Shown: positions 7,076 through 14,941 of the stretch, one piece after another
How the letters are laid out: each line of letters begins with the position of its first letter
Numbering within the stretch: position 1 is the first letter of the stretch
DNA from: CAZYQW01 sp964649825
GTDB lineage: Bacteria; Planctomycetota; B15-G4; JADJEK01
Length of the DNA: 19,213 bases
Assembly (NCBI GenBank): GCA_964649825.1
Contig: CAZYQW010000118.1
Location: forward strand, 1 to 19,213
Direction: 5' to 3'
The notes under the pieces: generated by a model
Told to the model about the DNA's origin: nothing
What the model saw: the letters and a program-made list of their open reading frames with translations, nothing else
Database searches by the model: none
Made by a program: the position numbers and the translations under genes

Positions 7076-7476
7076 GTCGCGTGCTGTTCCTCCACGACCA
7101 GCAGACCAACCCGCGGACGAGGCGCCAGTATCTCGAGACCGTCGGGTTCGACGTGGCCGCGAGCGAGTCCGGAGAGACGTGCATCGAGCTGATCGAGGAG
7201 CACGCGCCGGACGTCATCATCATCGACGTCCTGCTCCACGGACCGAACGGGTTCGAGGTCTGCCGCCGCATCCGCGAGCTCTACTCGCCCGAGGAGCTCC
7301 CGGTGATCATCTGCGCCGGCGTCTTCAAGCGGCCGGCGTACCGGGACGTCGCGAACGACGTCGGCGCGCAGGCGTTCCATCAGGCACCGATCACGACGAG
7401 CCGGTTCATCCGCACCGTGCGCATCCTCGCCGAACGCGCGACGTTCCAGCGCCGCCTCCGCAGCCGCCGCGCCTGA
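7072..7476 (+). CDS. Stand-alone receiver-domain protein with altered active site
   Basis: 134-aa single-domain response-regulator (CheY-like) fold. The strand/helix pattern is clear: VLFLHDQ at strand 1, DVIIIDVLLHGPNGFEVCRRIR around the phospho-acceptor Asp52, and PVIICAG at strand 4. One acidic residue of the usual pair is Gln (D9-Q10). The Thr/Ser normally at the end of strand 4 is replaced (C-A-G), and the strictly conserved Lys before Pro in K-P-(F/I) is Ala in HQAPI. Asp52 remains, so phosphorylation is possible, but normal switching is doubtful. No output domain is attached. ATG 7072 overlaps the stop of the pseudo-GspE gene (ATGA), so the two are translated together and probably work together; this is an inference. 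Confidence 0.85.
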   Translation: MSRVLFLHDQQTNPRTRRQYLETVGFDVAASESGETCIELIEEHAPDVIIIDVLLHGPNGFEVCRRIRELYSPEELPVIICAGVFKRPAYRDVANDVGAQAFHQAPITTSRFIRTVRILAERATFQRRLRSRRA

Positions 7477-7490
7477 CGGAGTGGTTGGAT

Positions 7491-7518
7491 CCTCCGGCGT
7501 CTCGAAGACGCGGGGAGG
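7491..7518 (+). promoter_or_regulatory. Imperfect hairpin covering the likely Shine-Dalgarno of the kinase gene
   Basis: GCGTCT / AGACGC (6 bp, loop CGA) is extended by CCTCC / GGAGG across a small internal loop. The 3' arm contains GGGGAGG (7512-7518), the only Shine-Dalgarno-like sequence before the kinase ATG at 7536, though 17 nt away. The structure could end the upstream operon or restrict translation of the kinase; no T-run follows. Seen by eye, not folded. Confidence 0.3.
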
Positions 7519-7535
7519 TTACGATCACGTCCCTC

Positions 7536-10391
7536 ATGGATCCGACGCGCCATCTGCTCGCCGCCAAGATCTTCCTTGCGACGTGCGACATGCCCGACAC
7601 CGAGCGTCACGCGCGCGTCGCCAGCGCTTGCGGCGGCGACGCCGAGCTCGAATCCATGGTGCTCGAGCTCTTGCGCGGCGAATCCGCGACTGGATTCTTC
7701 GACGCGACGTCGACCCTGGTCGGCGCCGCGAGCGAGCGGCCGGAGAGCTTCCCGGAGCGGATCGGACCGTACCGCATCGTGCGCTGCATCGGTCGCGGCG
7801 GCATGGGCATCGTCTTCGAGGCCGAGCAGGACCACCCGCGTCGCTCCGTCGCGTTGAAGGTGATCCGGGCTGGCATTACCGACGACCTGACGCGGCGGCG
7901 GTTCGAGACCGAGGCCCAGATCCTGGGCCGCCTGCAGCACTCCGGCATCGCGCAGATCTTCGAGGCCGGGTCGACGACGACCGAGTTCGGGATCCAGCCG
8001 TACTTCGCGATGGAGCTCGTGGAGGGCGTGTCCCTCGATCGGTTCATCCGTGAACGGGCGCCGGACGTCGAGGACCGGGTCCGTCTCATCGTGAGGATCT
8101 GCGACGCGCTCGAGCACGCCCACCAGAAGGGCGTCGTCCATCGCGACCTGAAGCCGTCGAACATCCTCGTCGATCGATCCGGACAGCCGAAGGTGCTCGA
8201 CTTCGGCGTGGCCCGCCTCGCGGACGCGGACGGCGGCCACGTGGCGAGCCTGAGGACGAGCGAGGGCGAGATCGTCGGCACCCTGGCCTACATGAGTCCC
8301 GAGCAAGCGTCGGGCCGGTCGGACGAGGTCGATCATCGCTCCGACGTCTACGCGCTCGGCCTGATCGCGTACGAGATCCTGGTGGAGCGGCGCGCCCTCG
8401 ATCTCAGCGGCCGTTCGCTCACCGAGGCGATCCGCGCCGTCCACGAAGAGACGCCGCGGCCGCTCGGATCGATCGCCCCGCGGCTCGCCGGCGACCTCGA
8501 GACGATCATCGGGAAGGCGATCGCGAAGGAGAAGGAACGGCGCTACGCCGGCGCCGCCGCGCTCGCCGACGACCTCCTGCGCTACCTCGCGGACGAGCCG
8601 GTGCTCGCCCGGCCGCCGAGCTCCCTCTACCTCGTCGCGAAGTTCACGCGCCGGCATCGAGCTCTCGTGCTCGGGCTCGGCGGCGCCATTCTCGCGCTGG
8701 TGGCCGGCCTCGCCGCGACGCTCTGGCAGGCGCACGAGCGTGGTCGCGCCGAGGCCGCGGCGAAGGAGGAGGCGGAGCTCACGAAGGCGTTCAGCCGCTT
8801 CCTGCTGCTCGACGTGCTCCGTCCCGCCGACGCGTGGCGCGAGGGGAGCGACATCGAGGTCCAGGACGTGCTCGACCGAGCGGAAGCGGCGATCGAGGGA
8901 CGCTTCGCCGGGCACGAGGAGATCGAGGCCGACGTCCGCGACGCGCTCGGCATGAGCTACTTGGCGCAGGGAGCGTTCGAGAAGGCACAACGCCACGTGC
9001 AAGCCGCGTACGAGGGTCGTCGTCGCACGCGCGGCGACGACGACCCGTCGACCGTGGAGGCCGCCTCGCACCTCGCCGCGGTGCTCATCGTGGTCGACCA
9101 AGCCGATCGAGCGCTGCCCCTCGCGACGCATGCGTACGACGCGATGCTCGCTACCCGCGGCGCACGTCATCCCGAGACGCTCGCCGCGATGCACACCGTG
9201 GCCCAGGCCCACCGGAAGCTCGGCGACGTCGACGCCGCGATCGATTGGATGCAACGCGCCGCCGAGCTGCGGCGCGCGGTCCTCGGGGAGGGCTCCGTCG
9301 ATACGCACCGGTCGCTCTCCGCCCTCGCGGGGTTCCTTCACGATCGCGGCCGGCCGCGCGAGGCGACCGAGATCCTCCGGAACGTCTGGGAGACGACGAG
9401 GGCCGCGCGCGGCGACGACGCGCCCGACGCCATCATCGCCCGTTCCGACCTCGCCTCGATGCTGATCCGCGCCGGCGAACTCCCCGAGGCGGAGTCGATC
9501 CTCCGCGAGCTCGTCGAGGCGGCGACCCGCGTCTTCGGCGAAAACGACGACTTCACGGCCCGCACGCGGCTCGACCACGCGAACGCGTTGATCGAAGCGG
9601 AACGGCTCGACGAGGCGGAGGCCGAGATCGTTCGGGCCGCCACGACGTTCGAGAGCCGGTTCGGCCCGTCGTACGAAGGCGTGCTGCGCGCCCGCTTCGA
9701 CCTCGTCAAGGTCCTCCTCCGCCAGGGGCGCTTCGACCGCGCGCTCGAACTCGCGGAGGAGAACGTCGAGCGATCGAAGGCGGACCCCGCCCGCCTTGCC
9801 GTGCACGTCGACCAGCTCGGCACGGTCCTCCGCCGGCGCGGGGACCTGGACGCGGCGGTCGCCAACCACGCCCGCGCGATCGATCTCCTGCGATCCGCGT
9901 TCGACGGCCCGCACCAGGCGATCGCGCTCGCGCTCTACCACCTCGGCGTGGCCTCGCGCGAGCGGGCCGACCATGCCGGTGCGCTCGCCGCGTTCGAACA
10001 GCTCGCCGAGACGAAGGACGCTCTCTACGGCCCCGACCGCAACGACGCATGCACCGACCTCGCCAACGTCGCGGAACCGTTGAACGCGCTCGGCCGGCAC
10101 TTGGAAGCCGTGGAGATCGCCGGCCGCGCCGTCGACATCGCGAGATCTCGATTCGGCGAGGTGTCGGGCGCGTACGCTCGCGCCGCCCTCGAGCTCGGCG
10201 TCGCCGCCGCCGCGCTCGGCCGGAACGAGGAAGCCGAGCCGCTCCTCCTCGCCACGCATCGCTACGTCTCCGGCCGCCGAGGCCTCCGCGATCCTCACCT
10301 GCGCCGCGCCGCCGACGCCCTCCACCGCGTCTACCTCGCGCTCGGTCGACCCGACGACGCCCGCGCCTACGCCCAGGCGCCCGACGATTGA
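7536..10391 (+). CDS. Transmembrane Ser/Thr protein kinase with C-terminal TPR domain
   Basis: 951-aa Hanks-type kinase with an apparently complete active site: glycine loop GRGGMG (86-91), K108 in VALKVI, helix-C Glu in ETEAQIL, catalytic loop HRDLKPSN (202-209), DFG (222-224), activation segment ending GTLAYMSPEQ. Residues 1-70 are a helical lead-in. Residues 376-397 form a single membrane helix (ALVLGLGGAILALVAGLAATLW), followed by a charged coiled stretch and then, from about residue 440, many TPR units of the kinesin-light-chain type (about 42-residue spacing, A/L/G pattern). Kinase inside and TPRs outside the membrane is the usual topology. TPRs normally bind peptides or proteins and probably sense or recruit partners. 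ATG 7536 was chosen because the recognisable sequence starts there. It follows the receiver gene by 59 bp on the same strand. Substrates unknown. Confidence 0.92.
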   Translation: MDPTRHLLAAKIFLATCDMPDTERHARVASACGGDAELESMVLELLRGESATGFFDATSTLVGAASERPESFPERIGPYRIVRCIGRGGMGIVFEAEQDHPRRSVALKVIRAGITDDLTRRRFETEAQILGRLQHSGIAQIFEAGSTTTEFGIQPYFAMELVEGVSLDRFIRERAPDVEDRVRLIVRICDALEHAHQKGVVHRDLKPSNILVDRSGQPKVLDFGVARLADADGGHVASLRTSEGEIVGTLAYMSPEQASGRSDEVDHRSDVYALGLIAYEILVERRALDLSGRSLTEAIRAVHEETPRPLGSIAPRLAGDLETIIGKAIAKEKERRYAGAAALADDLLRYLADEPVLARPPSSLYLVAKFTRRHRALVLGLGGAILALVAGLAATLWQAHERGRAEAAAKEEAELTKAFSRFLLLDVLRPADAWREGSDIEVQDVLDRAEAAIEGRFAGHEEIEADVRDALGMSYLAQGAFEKAQRHVQAAYEGRRRTRGDDDPSTVEAASHLAAVLIVVDQADRALPLATHAYDAMLATRGARHPETLAAMHTVAQAHRKLGDVDAAIDWMQRAAELRRAVLGEGSVDTHRSLSALAGFLHDRGRPREATEILRNVWETTRAARGDDAPDAIIARSDLASMLIRAGELPEAESILRELVEAATRVFGENDDFTARTRLDHANALIEAERLDEAEAEIVRAATTFESRFGPSYEGVLRARFDLVKVLLRQGRFDRALELAEENVERSKADPARLAVHVDQLGTVLRRRGDLDAAVANHARAIDLLRSAFDGPHQAIALALYHLGVASRERADHAGALAAFEQLAETKDALYGPDRNDACTDLANVAEPLNALGRHLEAVEIAGRAVDIARSRFGEVSGAYARAALELGVAAAALGRNEEAEPLLLATHRYVSGRRGLRDPHLRRAADALHRVYLALGRPDDARAYAQAPDD

Positions 10392-10474
10392 CGGCCGCGC
10401 GAGGGACCGCTTCGGCCCCCTCCGGAACGGAGAGAGCGCCAAAAATCCGAAACAAACCATCCCGGTTCCTCCTC

Positions 10475-10480
10475 TACTCT
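10475..10480 (+). promoter_or_regulatory. Putative -10 box (TACTCT)
   Basis: TACTCT lies 32 nt before the TTG start of the thioredoxin/HEAT gene, in the 121-bp gap after the kinase gene. The gap also has a locally AT-rich stretch (AAAAATCCGAAACAAACC, 10441-10458) uncommon in this GC-rich window. No convincing -35 box is seen. Confidence 0.25.
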
Positions 10481-10512
10481 GCCGTCTCGCCGCCGCCGCC
10501 GGAGCCACGAAC

Positions 10513-11904
10513 TTGCTCGGTCAGAAGCCCCTCGCCCCGCTCGTGATCGCCCTGCTTGCCTCCTCCGCACCGGCCGCCGACACGTTCCAGTGGCTGCCCT
10601 CGCTCGACGCCGCGCTGGAGGCGGCGAAGCTCGAGAAGAAACCCGTCTTCATCGCGATCAACATGGACGGCGAGCGCGCGAACGACGAGATGGTGCGCTC
10701 CTACTACACGGACCCGGCCCTGAAGAAGGTCGCCGCGAAGACGGCCGCCGTCTTCGCCTCGAAGCACGATCACGACGGCGGCACTCGACCCTGCCCGCGC
10801 GCCGGCGTCGTCACGTGCGCGGATCACATGGCGATCGAGAAGGAGATGCGCAAGCGCTTCATGCCGAACCAGGAGGGGGACGTCGTCGCGCCGCAGCACA
10901 TCTGGGTCGACCCCGAAGGGAAGATCATCCTCTCGGTGCCCTACAAGATCACGAAGGGCGAGATGGAGTGGTGCTTCGCCGCCGCCCTGCGCGCGGTCGA
11001 CCCGGAGGTCTCGCTGCCGTCATCGGGGAACACGCACGCGCCGCGTCGCGTGGTGATGGGAGGCGTTGCGGCGAGCACGCCGGATCTCGCGGCACCCCCG
11101 CCGACGAAGAACGAGGTCACCGAGATCATCGAGGCCCTGCGCAAGGAACGGCGCCCGTGGGAGATGCAGGGAGAGATCCTCAAGCTCCTGCGGAGCGACG
11201 ACAAAAGGGCGATCGACTTCGTCAAGACGCTCGTGCTCGCGCGCGGCGGCGGCCGAGGTGGGCGAGGAGGAGGAGGAGGAGGAGGAGGCGAGGGCGGCCT
11301 CGCGATGCGGTGGAAAGCGACGTTGCTTCACGAGATCGGCCGCTACTCGCCCGAGGAGTACTGGGAGATCGTGGTCCCGGTCCTGGGCGACAACGAGGTG
11401 CTGATCCGTCGCGAGGCGTCCGTCGCCCTCGAGCAGCTCGCGTCGCCGAAGGCGCTCGCCGATCTCACCAAGCAGTTCGGCAAGGAAGAGGACCCGGAGG
11501 TGCAGAAGGAGCTCATCCGCGCGATCGCGTCGTGCGGGCGGGCCGGCAAGTCCTCGCGCGTCGTCCTGCAGCACGCCACCAAGGCGAGGAACGACCTGCT
11601 CCGCGTCAACGCGATGATCGGCGCCGCGCTCCTCGAGGATCGAGAAGTCGTGCTCGAGCTCGCGTCGTCGGGTCTACTGTCCGAGGTGCCCGGCGTCCGC
11701 GCCGCGGCCGCCTACGTCATCGCGGTTCGTCGCGAGGACTCGTTGAAGACGGCGCTCGCCGACGCGGCGTCCACCGAGTCCGACCCCGCGGTGAAGGGGG
11801 CGCTCGACGCCGCGGTCGCCGTGATGAAAGGGGGCGCCGTCACCGAGCTCGATCCGATCCTGCGCGACTTCGCGAAGTCCGACATCCCGCGCGATCGACT
11901 CTGA
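10513..11904 (+). CDS. Secreted thioredoxin-fold / HEAT-repeat protein
   Basis: 463 aa. Residues 1-22 (LGQKPLAPLVIALLASSAPAA) are a signal peptide, which supports the TTG start at 10513; GGAG lies 8 nt upstream and the next ATG is far inside the fold. Residues 28-165 resemble a thioredoxin-like domain of the YyaL/DUF255 kind (LEAAKLEKKPVFIAINMDGE...PQHIWVDPEGKII), but the redox C-x-x-C is replaced by M-D-G-E, so it is not a standard disulfide oxidoreductase. Residues 200-240 begin the second part, interrupted by a Gly-rich run (245-262). From 265 on, HEAT-type repeats are visible (LIRREASVALEQLASPKAL, DPEVQKELIRAIASCG, VPGVRAAAAYVIAVRR). A periplasmic or surface protein-binding role is inferred; this pairing recurs in planctomycetes to my memory. 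Confidence 0.78.
   Translation: MLGQKPLAPLVIALLASSAPAADTFQWLPSLDAALEAAKLEKKPVFIAINMDGERANDEMVRSYYTDPALKKVAAKTAAVFASKHDHDGGTRPCPRAGVVTCADHMAIEKEMRKRFMPNQEGDVVAPQHIWVDPEGKIILSVPYKITKGEMEWCFAAALRAVDPEVSLPSSGNTHAPRRVVMGGVAASTPDLAAPPPTKNEVTEIIEALRKERRPWEMQGEILKLLRSDDKRAIDFVKTLVLARGGGRGGRGGGGGGGGEGGLAMRWKATLLHEIGRYSPEEYWEIVVPVLGDNEVLIRREASVALEQLASPKALADLTKQFGKEEDPEVQKELIRAIASCGRAGKSSRVVLQHATKARNDLLRVNAMIGAALLEDREVVLELASSGLLSEVPGVRAAAAYVIAVRREDSLKTALADAASTESDPAVKGALDAAVAVMKGGAVTELDPILRDFAKSDIPRDRL
11264..11288 (+). repeat. GAG/GGA trinucleotide run inside the HEAT-protein gene
   Basis: Eight uninterrupted GAG triplets (GGA in the reading frame) encode most of a poly-Gly linker between the thioredoxin-like and HEAT parts. 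The frame is kept for any change by whole triplets, so the linker length can vary between strains by slippage. Confidence 0.8.
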
Positions 11905-11926
11905 GCCTCTGTGGCGCGTGAGCAGG

Positions 11927-11962
11927 GGGAGAGTGCTGATTGCGGGGAGAGTGCTGATTGCG
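11927..11962 (+). repeat. 18-bp tandem duplication
   Basis: GGGAGAGTGCTGATTGCG occurs twice without a gap (11927-11944 and 11945-11962), identical in both copies. It starts 22 bp after the stop codon of the HEAT gene. Function unknown. Confidence 0.95.
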
Positions 11963-11968
11963 GGGTCG

Positions 11969-12125
11969 GGCGGGCGGAGCGGGGCGATCGGGCCGCGTTC
12001 GCTCGAACAGTCCTCGCTCGGGGTTCGGGCGAAGGGGTTGCGTTGGGGAGCCTTGGTGGGGTGATGCGTGGGCGGCTCGCTGCGGAACTCGCTCGGCGCG
12101 GCCCGATCGCCCCGCTCCGCCCGCC
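11969..12125. repeat. 157-bp element bounded by 29-bp perfect inverted repeats
   Basis: The left arm (11969-11997) starts GGCGGGCGGAGCGGGG and ends CGATCGGGCCGCG. The right arm (12097-12125) is its exact reverse complement, starting CGCGGCCCGATCG. The 99-bp interior has no ORF of note; it carries two copies of CTCGCTCGG. Such arms could form a very stable hairpin in RNA or DNA. It may be a miniature inverted-repeat element or a palindromic intergenic repeat; no target duplication is visible at its borders. Confidence 0.85.
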
Positions 12126-12415
12126 TGGACGCCACGATGCGTGCGCGGGCTCGAAGGGGCGAGAAGAAAGAGAAGAGAAGAGAAGGTGGCGCTGCGCGCT
12201 CTCATAAATGGTCGGTGCGAAGCGTGGGCAAGATGATCGGAACAACGACGCCGCCTGGTTCTGCTCGGAGCGGGGGATCTGCGCGCGGCCGCCGAGTACT
12301 CGGACACACTCCTAAGACGAGGCACATGGGAGTCGCGCCCCGGCGAGCGAAGACGCGGGTCGTGGGACGATTCGAGTTCGTGTCGCGCCGGGCGCTCGAC
12401 GCGCGGCGGATCTGG

Positions 12416-12421
12416 TACCAT
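12416..12421 (+). promoter_or_regulatory. Putative -10 box (TACCAT)
   Basis: TACCAT is 65 nt before the ATG of the FG-GAP/LamG gene, the only T-A-x-x-x-T hexamer I noticed in the 120 bp before the gene. No clear -35. The gene's Shine-Dalgarno (GAAGAGGA, ending 12481) and ATG 12487 are well spaced. Confidence 0.25.
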
Positions 12422-12486
12422 CTCGCTCGTCTTCGGCCTCCGCACCCACGAGCCCCACGAGCCCCACCAGAAGAAGAGGATCCACC

Positions 12487-14922
12487 ATGCGCATGCGCAT
12501 CGTCGCCGCGGCCGTTCTCGTCTCCGGTCGCATCCTCTCCGCCCAGACTTGCGACGACGCCCCGCCGTTCACCCACGCGCCGATCGCGTCGTGGGACCCA
12601 TTCACGGTCGTCCTCGGCTCCTTCGACGGCTCGGCCGCGATGGAGGACGCCGGCGGAAGCAACCTCATCAAGTCGACGCACTCGACGAGCCCGAACGGTC
12701 TGTTCGGAACCGCGTGCATCGAGGTGCCGGTGACGCCCGCCGTCGGGATCTACCGCACGCCCGCGTTCCCCGCGAACGGTGGGACGATCGAGTTCTGGGT
12801 CCGCGCCGCCGCGCCGGGCGCCGCGCGGCGGGTCTTGTTCAGCCTTGGCGGCCGCCAGTCGCTCGACGGCGACGGCGCGATCGACCTCGTGGTCGGCGAG
12901 ACCAGCGGCAACGCGTCCCCGTTCTTCTCGAAGGTCTACCACGGAACCGGCGCCGGTCTCGACCTGTCGAACCCAACCCTGATCCAGACCGTGGCGCCGC
13001 GCGGCATGGCGGCCGGAGACATCGACGGCGACGGATCGCTCGACCTGGTCGTTTGCCAGAACTTCGCGGACACGCTCGTCAACCCCGCGACGCCCTCGGT
13101 CGGCGAGGTCCACGTGTTCTTCGGACCGATCCAGAAGGGCTCGGTGTTGGGTGCGCCCGACGTCGTACTCGAGGTCGACAAGCCGCAGGGTCTGGTCCTC
13201 GCCGACTTCGACCAGCACCCCGGCCTCGACATGATCGTGGCGTCGTTCGACCCGACGACCGCTCCGCTCGCCGGGTTCACCAACGACGGGTCGGGCGCCT
13301 TCACGCCGATGAGCTTCAACCTGGGTCCGCTCACCGCCGCCGCCGAAGGTCTCGCGGCCGGCGACGTGAACGGCGACGGAGTGCTCGACGTGCTGTACGG
13401 CAGCTTCGACGCCAACCCGAGCGCACTCTTCCTCGGCGCGATCTCGAACGGCGACTACGTCCTCTCCGCCGTCCCCGGCATGGCGTCCGCTCGTTCGGAA
13501 CAGTCCCTCGGTTGCTCGCTGTCGGACGTGGACGGCGACGGGATCCTCGACGTCGTCCTCGCGCAGACGTTGCACGGCGCCGGACGCCTGGCGATCCACC
13601 TGGGCGTCGGAGACGGCACGTTCCCCGGCGACCCGGACTGCGTGATCGAGACGCCGCGGCCGTTCACGGTGATGTCGTACCGCGACCTCGACAACGACGG
13701 ATTCATCGACGTCGCGGTCGCGAACTGGCGCGATGGCGCCGCGAACTCGCCGGTCTCGACGGTCTACTACGGGCCGATCGAGCCGCCCGCGAGCCCCCAG
13801 ACGTTCCCACCGGTCTGCACGCCGCCGTACGCCGAGTTCCTCGTGGAGAACGCGGTCAGCGTCGCGGCGGGCGACTTCAACGGCGACGGGATCGACGACC
13901 TCTTCTTCCACTCCTCGACCGCGCCAGATTCGCCGGTGTTCCTGCTCGACGAGAACGGACAATCCCTGGCCGGCGTCGACGTCCTCGGTCGCCACCAACC
14001 GAGCTACTCGATCGCCACGGCGCCGACCAAACTGAACCCGTCGGGCGAGGGCGCCGGAACCTACGCGTCGGTGACCGGCACGAGCGCGTACGGCAACGTA
14101 CTGGCCGAGCCGAACTCGTTCTCGCTCTGGCTCGAGGGCGCGACGCTTCACTTCGCGATCATCGACGAGGCGTGGGTCCGGCACGAGGTGACGGCGCCGC
14201 TGCCGGCCGGCGGCGCGGCGGGCAACGTCAACGGCTTCCACCACGTGCAGGCCGAGTGGTCGGCCCCGGACGGCGTCGTCGCGTTGATCGTCGGCGACGC
14301 GGGGACCGCCGGAAACATTCACCAGACGGTCGGCCCGGCGTTCGCGATCGGCGCCATCGACCCGGTGTTCCGGATCGGGTCCGATCCACGAAACCAGGCG
14401 CACGCGGGCGGCGTCGCCTTCGACGACGTCCGCGTGTCGTGGGTCCGACGCAGCCAGCTCGACCAGGACGGGGATGGGATCCCCGACGACTGGGACAACT
14501 GTCGGTTCGTCGCGAACGCCGCCCAGGTCGACACCGACGGCGACGGCGTGGGCGACGATTGCGCGACCTGCCAGACCAACCTCGGGTTCCAGGGGCCGGG
14601 CACGCTGTCGACGTCGATGTGCGGCCAACCCCTCGCGATGGGCGGCAAGGCGACGCTGCATGTCGGCTGTGGGCCGCCCTCGGCTCCCTTCGGCGTGTTC
14701 GCGAGCCTGAACCAGCAACCCGTGTCGACGTTCGGGGGCACGTTCGTGCCGTTCCCGATCATGACGATGCTCTTCGGCAGCCTCGACCCGATGGGCCGCT
14801 TCGATCTACCGCTGGTCGCCAATGGCGTGGTCGCGTCGGTGATCGTGCAGACGATCGCGATCGACCCGATGGAACCGCTCGGCGCGCAGCTCTCGAACGC
14901 GATCCGCCTCGAGTTCTTTTGA
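12487..14922 (+). CDS. Secreted FG-GAP/LamG protein with thrombospondin type 3 motif
   Basis: 811 aa. Residues 1-20 (MRMRIVAAAVLVSGRILSAQ) are a signal peptide. Residues 40-121 look like the first half of a LamG/concanavalin fold (GTIEFWVR, RRVLFSLGG). Residues 122-490 are FG-GAP/VCBS propeller repeats with Ca-binding loops: SLDGDGAIDLVV, DIDGDGSLDLVV, DVNGDGVLDVLY, DVDGDGILDVVL, DLDNDGFIDVAV, DFNGDGIDDLFF. Residues 543-655 return to LamG-like sequence (NSFSLWLEGATLHFAIID...GFHHVQAEWSAPDGVVALIVGD), so the propeller appears inserted in the LamG fold. Residues 658-692 are a thrombospondin type 3 Ca-binding motif (DQDGDGIPDDWDNC, DTDGDGVGDDC). Residues 695-811 are a Cys/Gly/Pro-rich beta module that I know as a C-terminal domain of planctomycete exoproteins. 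Cell-surface or secreted; a carbohydrate- or protein-binding role is inferred. No catalytic motif seen. Confidence 0.88.
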   Translation: MRMRIVAAAVLVSGRILSAQTCDDAPPFTHAPIASWDPFTVVLGSFDGSAAMEDAGGSNLIKSTHSTSPNGLFGTACIEVPVTPAVGIYRTPAFPANGGTIEFWVRAAAPGAARRVLFSLGGRQSLDGDGAIDLVVGETSGNASPFFSKVYHGTGAGLDLSNPTLIQTVAPRGMAAGDIDGDGSLDLVVCQNFADTLVNPATPSVGEVHVFFGPIQKGSVLGAPDVVLEVDKPQGLVLADFDQHPGLDMIVASFDPTTAPLAGFTNDGSGAFTPMSFNLGPLTAAAEGLAAGDVNGDGVLDVLYGSFDANPSALFLGAISNGDYVLSAVPGMASARSEQSLGCSLSDVDGDGILDVVLAQTLHGAGRLAIHLGVGDGTFPGDPDCVIETPRPFTVMSYRDLDNDGFIDVAVANWRDGAANSPVSTVYYGPIEPPASPQTFPPVCTPPYAEFLVENAVSVAAGDFNGDGIDDLFFHSSTAPDSPVFLLDENGQSLAGVDVLGRHQPSYSIATAPTKLNPSGEGAGTYASVTGTSAYGNVLAEPNSFSLWLEGATLHFAIIDEAWVRHEVTAPLPAGGAAGNVNGFHHVQAEWSAPDGVVALIVGDAGTAGNIHQTVGPAFAIGAIDPVFRIGSDPRNQAHAGGVAFDDVRVSWVRRSQLDQDGDGIPDDWDNCRFVANAAQVDTDGDGVGDDCATCQTNLGFQGPGTLSTSMCGQPLAMGGKATLHVGCGPPSAPFGVFASLNQQPVSTFGGTFVPFPIMTMLFGSLDPMGRFDLPLVANGVVASVIVQTIAIDPMEPLGAQLSNAIRLEFF

Positions 14923-14941
14923 TCGCGGCGCGGCCCGCCGG

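Larger units (their letters stand above)
11905..12486. other. 582-bp gene-free stretch with repeats
   Basis: No credible gene on either strand; open frames here are Arg/Pro/Ser-rich shadows. It holds an 18-bp tandem duplication, a 29-bp perfect inverted repeat with 99 bp between arms, a purine-rich tract (12161-12186, GAAGA/GAGAAG units), a 12-bp palindrome CCGAGTACTCGG (12292-12303), a short direct repeat ACGAGCCCC just before 12470 and a promoter-like box at 12416. Confidence 0.7.

Noticed and set aside
10420..10432. Small hairpin CTCCG-GAA-CGGAG after the kinase gene
   Set aside because: Five pairs only and no T-run after it; not a convincing terminator.
7380..10508. Open frame of about 1040 codons on the minus strand opposite the TPR kinase
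   Set aside because: It is Arg/Glu/Val-rich without any recognisable motif, and the plus strand holds a clear kinase and TPR protein. Long antisense frames are expected at this GC content.
12202..14718. Open frame of about 840 codons on the minus strand opposite the FG-GAP/LamG gene
   Set aside because: Low-complexity Arg/Val/Glu/Asp composition and no domain; it mirrors the Ca-loop codons of the plus-strand gene.
14923..14941. Bidirectional terminator between the convergent genes
   Set aside because: Only 19 bp of GC-rich sequence with a 4-bp stem and no T-run on either strand.
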